From Pseudohoeflea suaedae (GTDB lineage Bacteria > Pseudomonadota > Alphaproteobacteria > Rhizobiales > Rhizobiaceae): a DNA stretch of 64,000 nucleotides. The translations under genes were made by a program, and so were the position numbers. Each line of letters starts with the position of its first letter. The first letter of the stretch is position 1. This document shows positions 17,669 to 25,463 of the stretch, piece after piece. The stretch is taken from positions 62,001 to 126,000 of the forward strand of contig NZ_SMSI01000001.1 in the NCBI RefSeq assembly GCF_004354915.1. The letters are read 5' to 3'. The notes beneath the pieces were generated by a model, which saw only the letters and a program-made list of their open reading frames with translations, did no database searches and was not told the DNA's origin.

Positions 17669-18690
17669 GCGACGCTGGAGACGTTGAAATCTTCGGTCAT
17701 GCGCAGGACGGGACGCCGGTCGGGAAAGTCACGATTGCCGCAGGTGGCGCGGAAGCCACGCTGATCAGCTGGGGCGCGAGCCTGCAGGATTTCCGCATCT
17801 CCGGCATCGATCATCCGCTGGTTCTCGGCAGCCCGGCGCTCGAACCCTATTTCGACGATATGCGCTATTACGGCGCGATTGCCGGACGGGTCGCCAACCG
17901 GATCGCCAACGGGACCGCCGAACTCGACGGGACGACATGCCGCTTCGATCGCAACGAGAATGGAACAACCACGCTCCACGGCGGATCGGACGGAAGCTCC
18001 AATCTCGTCTGGACCATCGCCGATCATGGTGCGTCCCATTGCCGGTTTACCCTGCAAATGGCGGACGGGCTTGCCGGTTTTCCCGGCAAGCTCGACGTCG
18101 CCGTCACCTATTCGCTGAGCGATGGCGGCACGCTGCGCATCGAGATCGAGGCCCGGACCGACGCGCCGACCTTCTGCAATTTCGCCCATCATTCCTACTG
18201 GAACCTCGACGGAACGGCGAATCTCGAGAACCACAGATTGATGGTTCACGCCGACCGCTATCTCGCCGTCGACGAGCGCCTGATCCCCACCGGTTCTCCG
18301 CGGCCGGTCGACGGCACGCGTTTCGATCTGCGCGAGCCGCAACCGGTGATCCAGCCCGGGACCGAGGCTGTCGATCACAATTTCTGCTGCTTCGACGCAC
18401 CGTCCCGGGAACTGCGCAAACTCGCCGTCCTTTCGACGCCCGATCTGTCGCTGCATGTCGCGTCCACCGAGCCGGGCTTTCAGGTCTATGACGGCGCGCG
18501 CATGAATACCGCGCCGGTTCCCGGCCTCACCGGCGAACCCTACGGCCCCTATGCCGGCATTGCACTCGAACCCCAACGCTGGCCCGATGCGCCCAATCGC
18601 CCCGATTACCCGACCGTGGTCCTGAGACCCGGCGAGACCTATCGGCAGGTGTCGGAATTCCGCATTGCCAGAAACGCACAAGGCTCCTGA
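17665..18690 (+). CDS. galM: Aldose 1-epimerase
   Basis: A 341-residue mutarotase with AGRVANRIANG, the catalytic His176 in NFAHHSYWNLDG and the catalytic Glu in GIALEPQRWPDA. It interconverts alpha and beta anomers of imported sugars so that the 1-dehydrogenase gets its preferred anomer. The start overlaps the dgoA stop (ATGA). Its place within the operon, next to both pyranose and furanose importers, fits that task. Confidence 0.87.
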   Translation: MSDAGDVEIFGHAQDGTPVGKVTIAAGGAEATLISWGASLQDFRISGIDHPLVLGSPALEPYFDDMRYYGAIAGRVANRIANGTAELDGTTCRFDRNENGTTTLHGGSDGSSNLVWTIADHGASHCRFTLQMADGLAGFPGKLDVAVTYSLSDGGTLRIEIEARTDAPTFCNFAHHSYWNLDGTANLENHRLMVHADRYLAVDERLIPTGSPRPVDGTRFDLREPQPVIQPGTEAVDHNFCCFDAPSRELRKLAVLSTPDLSLHVASTEPGFQVYDGARMNTAPVPGLTGEPYGPYAGIALEPQRWPDAPNRPDYPTVVLRPGETYRQVSEFRIARNAQGS

Positions 18691-18701
18691 AAGGAACTTC
18701 G

Positions 18702-19619
18702 ATGAAACACCCCCTCACCGGCATCCTGCCCGTCGCACCGACACCTTTCCACGACGATGGCCGCGTTGACGAGGACGGCATGCGCCGGGTCATCGACTGC
18801 ATGATCGACCAGGGTGTCGACGCGATCTGCATCCTGGCGAACTATTCCGAACAGTTCGTGCTCTCCGATGACGAACGCGCGCTCCTGATGAAGATCAGCC
18901 TCGAGCATGCCGCAGGTCGCGTGCCGATGATCGTCACCATCAGCCATTTCTCGACCGATATTGTCGTCCGGCGCGCCAGGGATGCCGCGGCGCTCGGCGC
19001 CGCCATGGTGATGATGATGCCGCCCTATCACGGCGTCGGCCTGGTTCCCGCCCCGACCGGGATCTACGAGCAGTTCAAGGCCGTCAGCGACGCCATCTCC
19101 ATCCCGATCATGGTTCAGGACGCACCGCTGTCCGGCGCACCGCTGCCGGTGGATCTGCTCTGCAGGATGGCCCGTGAGATCGAGAACGTTTCCTACTTCA
19201 AGATCGAGGTGCCTTTCGCGGCCGACAAGCTCTCAGCCCTCATCGAGCAGGGCGGGAAGGACATCGTCGGTCCGTTTGACGGCGAGGAAGCCGTCACCCT
19301 GCTCGCGGATCTCGATGCAGGCGCCACCGGCACCATGACTTCGGCCATGTTCCCCGACAAGATCAAGCCGATCGTCACCGAATATCTGGCCGGCAACCAC
19401 GACGCGGCGCTCGATCACTGGAAGCTCTGCATGCCGCTGATCAACCACGAGAACCGCCAGTGCGGCCTGCGCGCTGCCAAGACCGTGATGAAGGAAGGCG
19501 GCGTCATCAGGAGCGATTTCGTGCGTCACCCGCTCAAGCCGATGTCCGAGCGCACCAAGGCGCGACTGCTCGGCCTGGCAGGTGAACTCGACGTGCTTGC
19601 GCTGAAGTGGGGTAAGTGA
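18702..19619 (+). CDS. L-2-keto-3-deoxyarabonate dehydratase (DapA family)
   Basis: A 305-residue protein of the DHDPS/NAL superfamily with the Schiff-base Lys167 in YFKIEVP. CILANYSEQF, IPIMVQDAPLSG, GPFDGEEAVTLLADL and LINHENRQ match the Azospirillum brasilense enzyme that converts L-2-keto-3-deoxyarabonate to 2-oxoglutarate semialdehyde. The usual aldolase Tyr region (YNxP) is replaced by VQDAP, as in that dehydratase group. It commits the arabinose branch. A GAAAGGAA ribosome site precedes the ATG. Confidence 0.86.
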   Translation: MKHPLTGILPVAPTPFHDDGRVDEDGMRRVIDCMIDQGVDAICILANYSEQFVLSDDERALLMKISLEHAAGRVPMIVTISHFSTDIVVRRARDAAALGAAMVMMMPPYHGVGLVPAPTGIYEQFKAVSDAISIPIMVQDAPLSGAPLPVDLLCRMAREIENVSYFKIEVPFAADKLSALIEQGGKDIVGPFDGEEAVTLLADLDAGATGTMTSAMFPDKIKPIVTEYLAGNHDAALDHWKLCMPLINHENRQCGLRAAKTVMKEGGVIRSDFVRHPLKPMSERTKARLLGLAGELDVLALKWGK

Positions 19620-19666
19620 ACCACTTCTGGCGGAAATTCACCTCGGACAGAGGAGGAGTCGACCCG

Positions 19667-20581
19667 GTGAAGAAGATTGCGACAAGTGCCGAGAAACTGG
19701 GGACACATCGCTGCCAACTCGGTGAAGGCCCCTTTTACGATCGCCGGACCGACACGGCCTGGTGGTTCGACATCGTCGGCCACAAGCTCCTCGAACACCG
19801 TTTCGGCGGCGGCGACACCATCGCCCATGAACTTCCGGTCATGGGCTCCGTCATCGCGCCCGTCGATGAGAACCGTCAGCTTCTCGCAATGGAGGACGGG
19901 CTCTATCTGCGCGAGATCGCGACCGGTTCGCTCAAGCGTATCAAGGCGCTCGAGGACGACAAGCCGGGCAACCGGTCCAATGACGGCCGGCTCCACCCAT
20001 CGGGCCGCCTCTGGCTGGGCACCATGGGCAAGAATGCCGAGTGGCAGGCAGGCACCATCTACCTCTTCGACGGCACGGAGATCACACCGCTCTTCCGCAA
20101 GGTGACGATCCCCAACTCGATCTGTTTCTCGCCGGACGGGCGTACCGGCTATTTTGCCGACACCGCGCCCAACATCGTCTGGCGCGTGGCGCTCGACCCG
20201 CAGACGGCGGTGCCGATCGGCGAGCCCGAAGTCTTTCTCACCGAGGCCCAGCTTCCCCTTGGCGGCCACTACGACGGATCGGTGATGGATGCCGACGGCG
20301 TTCTCTGGAATGCCGCCTGGGGCGGCGGATCGGTGACCGGCTTCGCGCCCGACCGGTCGATCGTCAGGACGGTCGAAATTCCGGCAGCGCAGACGAGTTG
20401 CCCCTGTTTCGTCGGCCCCGGGCTCGACCGCATGCTGGTGACGTCCGCCTGGGACGGATATTCTGAATCGGAGCGGAACGCCGACCCCGGCGCGGGCTTT
20501 ACCTATATGATAGACGGCAGCTTCAATGGCACCGATACGGTCGCCGCCATCATCGACGAATCCATCCTGAACGGGAACTGA
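19667..20581 (+). CDS. Sugar lactonase, SMP-30/gluconolactonase family
   Basis: A 304-residue six-bladed propeller protein. CQLGEGPFYD holds the metal-binding Glu, and KPGNRSNDGRLHPSGRLWLGTMG and DGSVMDADGVLWNAAW hold the conserved Asn/Asp ligands. It should hydrolyse L-arabino- and D-galactono-lactone made by the 1-dehydrogenase. The GTG at 19667 is preferred because AGGAGG lies 10 bases before it. A GTG at 19616 overlapping the previous stop would add 17 residues without a ribosome site. Confidence 0.84.
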   Translation: MKKIATSAEKLGTHRCQLGEGPFYDRRTDTAWWFDIVGHKLLEHRFGGGDTIAHELPVMGSVIAPVDENRQLLAMEDGLYLREIATGSLKRIKALEDDKPGNRSNDGRLHPSGRLWLGTMGKNAEWQAGTIYLFDGTEITPLFRKVTIPNSICFSPDGRTGYFADTAPNIVWRVALDPQTAVPIGEPEVFLTEAQLPLGGHYDGSVMDADGVLWNAAWGGGSVTGFAPDRSIVRTVEIPAAQTSCPCFVGPGLDRMLVTSAWDGYSESERNADPGAGFTYMIDGSFNGTDTVAAIIDESILNGN

Positions 20582-20593
20582 CAAGGAGCCTTC

Positions 20594-22099
20594 ATGCTCA
20601 CCGGACAACATCTGATCGCCGGCGAATGGTCCGGCGGTAGCGACACATTTGCCTCGAGCCCCGCCCACGGCGATACGCACCACTTCGCGATCGGCACGGC
20701 GGCGGACGTCGACAAGGCGGTGAAGGCCGCGGAAGACGCCTTCTGGTCCTACGGCTATTCGAGCCGCAGGGAACGCGCGGCCTTTCTCGAGGCGATTGCC
20801 GACGAGATCGAGGCCCGCGGCGAGGAAATCACCGCGATCGGCACTTCCGAAACCGGCCTGCCGGAAGCGCGTCTGCAGGGCGAGCGCGGCCGCACCACCG
20901 GCCAGCTGCGCCTTTTCGCAAGCCATATCCTGAAGGGCGATTATCTCGACCGCCGTCATGACGAGGCGCTGCCCGAGCGTGCGCCGCTGCCGCGTCCGGA
21001 CCTGCGCATGATCGAACGCCCGATCGGTCCCGTGGCGGTCTTCGGTGCATCGAACTTTCCGCTCGCCTTCTCCACCGCAGGCGGCGACACGGCATCGGCG
21101 CTCGCGGCCGGCTGCCCGGTCGTCGTCAAGGGTCACCCGGCTCATCCGGGGACCGGCGAGATCGTGGCGCAGGCCATCGCCGCGGCGATACGGAAAACCG
21201 GCATGCATCCGGGCGTCTTTTCGCTCATCCAGTCGAACGGTATCGAGGTCGGCCAGGCGCTCGTCCAGCATCCGCTGATCAAGGCCGTCGGCTTCACCGG
21301 TTCGCTCGGCGCCGGCCGGGCGCTCTTCGACCTCTGCGCCGCCCGCGACGAGCCGATCCCCTTTTTCGGCGAGCTGGGTTCGGTGAACCCGATGTTCCTG
21401 CTGCCCGAAGCCATGAAGGCGCGCGGCATCGAGATCGCCAAGGGCTGGGCCGGTTCGCTGACCATGGGCGCCGGACAGTTCTGCACCAATCCCGGCATTG
21501 CCGTGGTGCAGGAAGGCGCGGATGCCGATTCGTTTGCCGAACAGGCGACCGCCTCCCTCAAGGAGGTCAACGCCCAGACCATGCTGACCGACGGTATCGC
21601 CTCGTCCTACCGCAAGGGTGTCGAGCGTGTGTCGGGCGAAACCGGGGTGCGTGAACTCCTCACCTCGACCTGCGATCTGCGCAATGCCTCTCCCTATCTC
21701 TATCAGGTCTCGGGAGATGACTGGACGGCCAACCACGTTCTGGCCGAGGAGGTCTTCGGGCCCATGGGCATCATCGTCACCGCACGGGACGCGGCTCAGG
21801 TCGAAGCGATCGCCAGATCGCTCGAGGGGCAGCTGACCTGCACCATCCACATGGATGAGGCAGACACCGAGGCGGCGAAGAAGCTCGTCCCTGTGCTCGA
21901 ACGCAAGGCCGCCCGCATTCTCGTCAACGGGTTCCCGACAGGCGTCGAAGTCGCCGACGCCATGGTCCATGGCGGCCCCTACCCGGCCTCGACCAATTTC
22001 GGTCACACCTCGGTCGGCACGCTCGCCATCCGACGCTTCCTGCGGCCGGTATGCTACCAGAACATGCCCGACGCATTGCTGCCGGAAGACCTTCGATAA
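20594..22099 (+). CDS. 2-oxoglutarate semialdehyde dehydrogenase (aldehyde dehydrogenase family)
   Basis: A 501-residue aldehyde dehydrogenase with the nucleophile Cys297 in GAGQFCTNPG and the general-base Glu in FFGELGSVNP. The sequence is of the type III 2-oxoglutarate-semialdehyde dehydrogenase group (GASNFPLAFSTAGGDTASALAAG). It oxidises the product of the deoxyarabonate dehydratase to 2-oxoglutarate, which enters the TCA cycle. It is the last gene of the operon and is followed by a strong terminator. Confidence 0.86.
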   Translation: MLTGQHLIAGEWSGGSDTFASSPAHGDTHHFAIGTAADVDKAVKAAEDAFWSYGYSSRRERAAFLEAIADEIEARGEEITAIGTSETGLPEARLQGERGRTTGQLRLFASHILKGDYLDRRHDEALPERAPLPRPDLRMIERPIGPVAVFGASNFPLAFSTAGGDTASALAAGCPVVVKGHPAHPGTGEIVAQAIAAAIRKTGMHPGVFSLIQSNGIEVGQALVQHPLIKAVGFTGSLGAGRALFDLCAARDEPIPFFGELGSVNPMFLLPEAMKARGIEIAKGWAGSLTMGAGQFCTNPGIAVVQEGADADSFAEQATASLKEVNAQTMLTDGIASSYRKGVERVSGETGVRELLTSTCDLRNASPYLYQVSGDDWTANHVLAEEVFGPMGIIVTARDAAQVEAIARSLEGQLTCTIHMDEADTEAAKKLVPVLERKAARILVNGFPTGVEVADAMVHGGPYPASTNFGHTSVGTLAIRRFLRPVCYQNMPDALLPEDLR

Positions 22100-22117
22100 A
22101 CGAGCCGGCCTCACATG

Positions 22118-22158
22118 AAAAAGCCGCGCTCCTGTTCAGGGAGCGCGGCTTTCTTTTG
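22118..22158. terminator. Strong bidirectional Rho-independent terminator
   Basis: A perfect 13-base stem (AAAGCCGCGCTCC with GGAGCGCGGCTTT, 7-base loop) is followed on the plus strand by CTTTTG and flanked on the other side by an A-run that reads as T on the minus strand. It separates the convergent ends of the sugar operon and the gabD-like gene. Confidence 0.9.
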
Positions 22159-22174
22159 CGTGTGCGGCCGGGCG

Positions 22175-23626
22175 TCAGACGCTCATGCAGAGATATTTGA
22201 TCTCGAGAAAGTCCTCGATGCCGTATTTCGAGCCTTCGCGACCGAGGCCCGACGACTTGATGCCGCCGAAGGGCGCTTCGGCGGTCGAGACCAGCCCGGT
22301 GTTGATGCCCACCATGCCGCTTTCGATCTCCTCGGCGACCTTCCAGACCGTGGAGATGTCGCGCGCATAGAAATAGGCGGCGAGACCGAACTCGGTGTCG
22401 TTGGCGAGCGCGATACCCTCGTCGATCGTGTCGAAGGTGATGATCGGCGCCACCGGTCCGAAGGTTTCCTCCGACAGGACCTTCATGCCCTTGGTCACGC
22501 CGCTCAGGACCGTCGGCTGGAAATAGGTGCCGCCAAGTTCCGAGCGCTTGCCGCCGGTCATGACCTTCGCACCCTTGCTGACGGCGTCGGAGACATGATC
22601 CTCGACCTTCTCGACGCCGGCCTCGTCGATCAGCGGGCCGATCTGCACCCCGTCATCCATGCCGTTGCCGACCTTGAGCCCGGCGGTTGCCGCAGCGAGC
22701 TTCTCCGCAAAGGCTTCCGACACGCCGCTCTGCACGTAGATGCGGTTGGCGCAGACGCAGGTCTGGCCCGAATTGCGGAACTTGGCGATCATCGCGCCTT
22801 CCACCGCGGCATCGAGATCGGCGTCGTCGAAGACCAGGAACGGCGCATTGCCGCCGAGTTCCAGCGACAGCTTCTTGATGTCGTGGGCGCACTGCTTCAT
22901 CAGGATGCGGCCCACTTCGGTCGAGCCGGTGAAGGTGAGCTTGCGCACCTTCGGGTTCGAGCACATCTCGCCGCCGATACCGCGCGAATCCGTGCCGGGG
23001 ATCATCGACAGAACGCCCTTGGGGACGCCGGCACGTTCGGCGAGAACCGCCATGGCGATCGCCGAGAGCGGCGTTTCCTTGGCCGGACGCGCCACAAAGG
23101 TGCAGCCCGAGGCGAGCGCCGGCGCGACCTTGCGGGCAATCATCGCATTGGGGAAGTTCCATGGCGTGATCGAGGCCACCACCCCGATCGGCTGCTTGAT
23201 GACGACGATGCGCTTGTCGGCCTGGTGGCCGGGGATCACATCGCCATAGACGCGCCGGGCCTCCTCGGCGAACCACTGGATGAAGGAGGCGCCATAGGCA
23301 ATCTCGCCCTTGGCTTCCGCCAGCGGCTTGCCCATTTCGGCAGTCAGGATCCTGCCGAGATCCTCCTGGTTCTCCAGAAGCAGGTCGTTCCACTTGAGAA
23401 GGATCGCGCAGCGCTCCTTGGCGGTCTTCCTGCGCCATTCCTTCTGCGCCTCATAGGCGATTTCGATCGCCTTCTTCGTGTCCTCGGCGGTCAGGTCGGC
23501 CACGTCGGCGATCTTCTCGCCGGTCGCCGGGTTGAGGACCTCGAAGGTCTTCTTGCCCCTGGTCCATTCGCCGCCCAGAAGGCCGCGGGTCTCGAGCAGG
23601 GAGGGATCGGAAAGTTTCAGTGTCAT
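22175..23626 (-). CDS. gabD: NADP-dependent succinate-semialdehyde dehydrogenase
   Basis: A 483-residue aldehyde dehydrogenase, the same length as E. coli GabD. The catalytic Cys is in NSGQTCVCANR and the Glu in LELGGNAPFLVFDDADLD. TPWNFPNAMIARK and PFGGIKSSGLGREGSKYG are GabD-type blocks. The second Cys two residues after the nucleophile is the redox-switch pair seen in GabD. ATG at 23626 has GAAAGG 7 bases upstream. An in-frame ATG at 23641 overlaps that site and lacks its own. It is divergent from an IclR regulator. Glutarate or other semialdehydes are possible substrates as well. Confidence 0.84.
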   Translation of the reverse strand: MTLKLSDPSLLETRGLLGGEWTRGKKTFEVLNPATGEKIADVADLTAEDTKKAIEIAYEAQKEWRRKTAKERCAILLKWNDLLLENQEDLGRILTAEMGKPLAEAKGEIAYGASFIQWFAEEARRVYGDVIPGHQADKRIVVIKQPIGVVASITPWNFPNAMIARKVAPALASGCTFVARPAKETPLSAIAMAVLAERAGVPKGVLSMIPGTDSRGIGGEMCSNPKVRKLTFTGSTEVGRILMKQCAHDIKKLSLELGGNAPFLVFDDADLDAAVEGAMIAKFRNSGQTCVCANRIYVQSGVSEAFAEKLAAATAGLKVGNGMDDGVQIGPLIDEAGVEKVEDHVSDAVSKGAKVMTGGKRSELGGTYFQPTVLSGVTKGMKVLSEETFGPVAPIITFDTIDEGIALANDTEFGLAAYFYARDISTVWKVAEEIESGMVGINTGLVSTAEAPFGGIKSSGLGREGSKYGIEDFLEIKYLCMSV

Positions 23627-23735
23627 GGGGAGGCCTTTCATCGCGCCGGGCCTGAACGGCCGCGGACATCCTGTCGGAGGGGAACCACGCCTTCGGAAAA
23701 CCGGCCTTGATCCATGGCCAGAACCCTGATACTTG

Positions 23736-23767
23736 TTCAGTATATTGAACGCAATTCAGAATATGAA
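23736..23767. promoter_or_regulatory. Two TTCA-N5/6-TGAA dyads, likely IclR operator
   Basis: TTCAGTATATTGAA (23736-23749) and TTCAGAATATGAA (23755-23767) are two near-identical inverted repeats with AT-rich centres, 19 bases apart start to start, in the divergent region between the semialdehyde dehydrogenase and the IclR gene. IclR-family proteins often bind paired dyads in such intergenic regions. The sites lie on one side of both promoters, so they could control both genes. Confidence 0.6.
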
Positions 23768-23808
23768 ACCTACTCAATTCCCGATGAAATTGTCAAGGTC
23801 ATCCCCTC

Positions 23809-24624
23809 ATGAACGGTCCTGACGCCGGTCCGCTCCCTGCCGATGAAAAATTGCCGGTCCCGGCGGTGGAACGCGCCACCCGCATTCTCGACATCGTGGC
23901 CCGCTCGACCGCCTATCCGAGCCTCACCGATCTCGCCCGGTCTCTCGGCATCGCCAAGAGCAGCGTGCACAATCTCTGCCGTACGCTGGTCAGCCTCAAC
24001 CTGTTGATCCGCCGGCCCGACCAGACCTATCAGCTCGGGCCTCATCTGATGCGCTGGTCGAACGCCTTTACCCGCCAGTCGGACGTGGCGGCCGAGTTCG
24101 CGGCACTGTGGGACAGCGAGACGGGCATGGCGGGTGCCACGATCACGCTCACCGTTCTGGAGGGCGCCGAGGTCGTCTATATCGCCGCGCGCAATTCGGA
24201 GGTCAGCCACTCGCTGATCGACTTCCGCGCCGGCATGAAACTGCCCGCAGCCTTCTCTGCGACAGGTAAGGCCTTCCTGAGCTGCATGAGCGATTTCGAG
24301 GTCAGGCGTCTCTACGCCGACGGCCTGCCCGCACCCCGGACGGCACACTCGGTCGCATCCGTCGCCGATCTTGTCGCCCAACTGTCGGACATCCGGATGC
24401 GCGGATACTCGGTGGACGATCAGGAAGTCGCCGAGGGCATCATCTGCTTCGGCGCAGCGGTCCTCGATTCGCGCAATACGCCGATCGCTGGAGTGGCGGT
24501 CAGCCTGCTGACCGACGACGTGACCGAAGCCAACCGCGAGCGGATCATCGCCAATGTGCGCCGCATTGCCACCCGTCTGTCCACGCGCATGGGCGCCGAT
24601 ATCGAGCGAATACAGGTCGGCTAG
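23809..24624 (+). CDS. IclR family transcriptional regulator
   Basis: A 271-residue protein with an N-terminal winged helix (about 20-75, LTDLARSLGIAKSSVHNLCRTLV) and a C-terminal IclR effector domain with the GAF-like fold (GMKLPAAFSATGKAFLSCM, YSVDDQEVAEGIICFGAAVLD). It is divergent from the gabD-like gene, with two candidate sites between them. It probably represses or activates that gene in answer to a small organic acid or semialdehyde. The effector cannot be read from sequence. Confidence 0.87.
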   Translation: MNGPDAGPLPADEKLPVPAVERATRILDIVARSTAYPSLTDLARSLGIAKSSVHNLCRTLVSLNLLIRRPDQTYQLGPHLMRWSNAFTRQSDVAAEFAALWDSETGMAGATITLTVLEGAEVVYIAARNSEVSHSLIDFRAGMKLPAAFSATGKAFLSCMSDFEVRRLYADGLPAPRTAHSVASVADLVAQLSDIRMRGYSVDDQEVAEGIICFGAAVLDSRNTPIAGVAVSLLTDDVTEANRERIIANVRRIATRLSTRMGADIERIQVG

Positions 24625-24644
24625 ACGCCGCCAGGCGATGGGTT

Positions 24645-25460
24645 TCAGGCCCCTCCCGCCACCAGTTCCCGTCGCAAGGCCTCCCCGGCGAGCCTTTCGC
24701 GGTCGCCGGGTTTCTGCAGCACGCAACTGGCGCATAGCGCACCGCCCGGGGCGGTATAGAGACGACAGCAGCCTCCACGCGCCAAAACCTTGCGGGTAGC
24801 CGGCACGTCATCGGGCCGAACGACTGAGACCTCGAAATAGTGAAGCTGGCAATTGAAGAGCGGCGACCCCGGCTCCTTGAGCACGGCGAGACCGGTCTCA
24901 GCAGCCTCGTCGAGCGCATCGAGCTTTTCTCCCGCATCCAGAAAGGCAGACCCGAGCGCATCTCCGACAAGGCGCCACAGCGCCTGGCGCGGCAAGCCGG
25001 TGATCCGGTTGAGCGCAACGACCAGCGGCCGGAAATGTGCCTCGACCTGCTGGCGGAAGGCGCCGGCCATATCCCCGCCATCCGCCGCGACAGGGTTTGC
25101 GGGAAACCGCACGGCGATATCCTGAAAGGCAAGCTCGTCGCGGGCCGGATCGATGGAAAGCACGATCCTGTCCGGCGACAGATCCGGCACCATGCCGTAT
25201 CCGACCAGAAGCCCGGCCCCCGCCGTGGCGATCGTCGTGGCGTAGTAGCTCGCGAGATAGGCGGCCTGCGCCTTCGCATCCAGACCCGGGGTAATCCGCG
25301 TCTGCGCCGCGAGAAGCCGGTTCAGCCAGTCCCGGTCGGCAAACAGATCTGCCGCGGTGCGCCCGTCCTCACCTGGCGCTCCGCAGGAAAGCCGGGGCTT
25401 CGGCCATGATGCCGAAAGCTCCCGAAGTGCCGTCCGGAGAGTGGTGCGGGCGCACGCCAT
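24645..25460 (-). CDS. fhuF: FhuF-type ferric siderophore reductase
   Basis: A 271-residue cytoplasmic protein whose C-terminus carries CC-X10-C-X2-C (GGCCRLYTAPGG then LCASCVLQKP). This is the cysteine pattern that holds the [2Fe-2S] cluster of FhuF and related siderophore-iron reductases. The rest is weakly conserved, as is usual for the family. It would release iron from imported ferric siderophore by reduction. It starts 3 bases after the stop of the ABC exporter gene, with GGTGAGG at the junction, so it is the last gene of the iron operon. Confidence 0.85.
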   Translation of the reverse strand: MACARTTLRTALRELSASWPKPRLSCGAPGEDGRTAADLFADRDWLNRLLAAQTRITPGLDAKAQAAYLASYYATTIATAGAGLLVGYGMVPDLSPDRIVLSIDPARDELAFQDIAVRFPANPVAADGGDMAGAFRQQVEAHFRPLVVALNRITGLPRQALWRLVGDALGSAFLDAGEKLDALDEAAETGLAVLKEPGSPLFNCQLHYFEVSVVRPDDVPATRKVLARGGCCRLYTAPGGALCASCVLQKPGDRERLAGEALRRELVAGGA

Positions 25461-25463
25461 GCC

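Noticed and set aside
18702-19619. Dihydrodipicolinate synthase (dapA)
   Set aside because: The usual YNxP active-site stretch is replaced by VQDAP and the sequence and context match 2-keto-3-deoxyarabonate dehydratase instead of lysine synthesis.
19526-22114. Very long open frame (over 860 codons) on the minus strand
   Set aside because: It lies exactly antisense to the lactonase and semialdehyde dehydrogenase genes, has a low-complexity Arg/Gly/Asp-rich translation with no recognisable domain, and results from the high GC content at third positions of the true genes.
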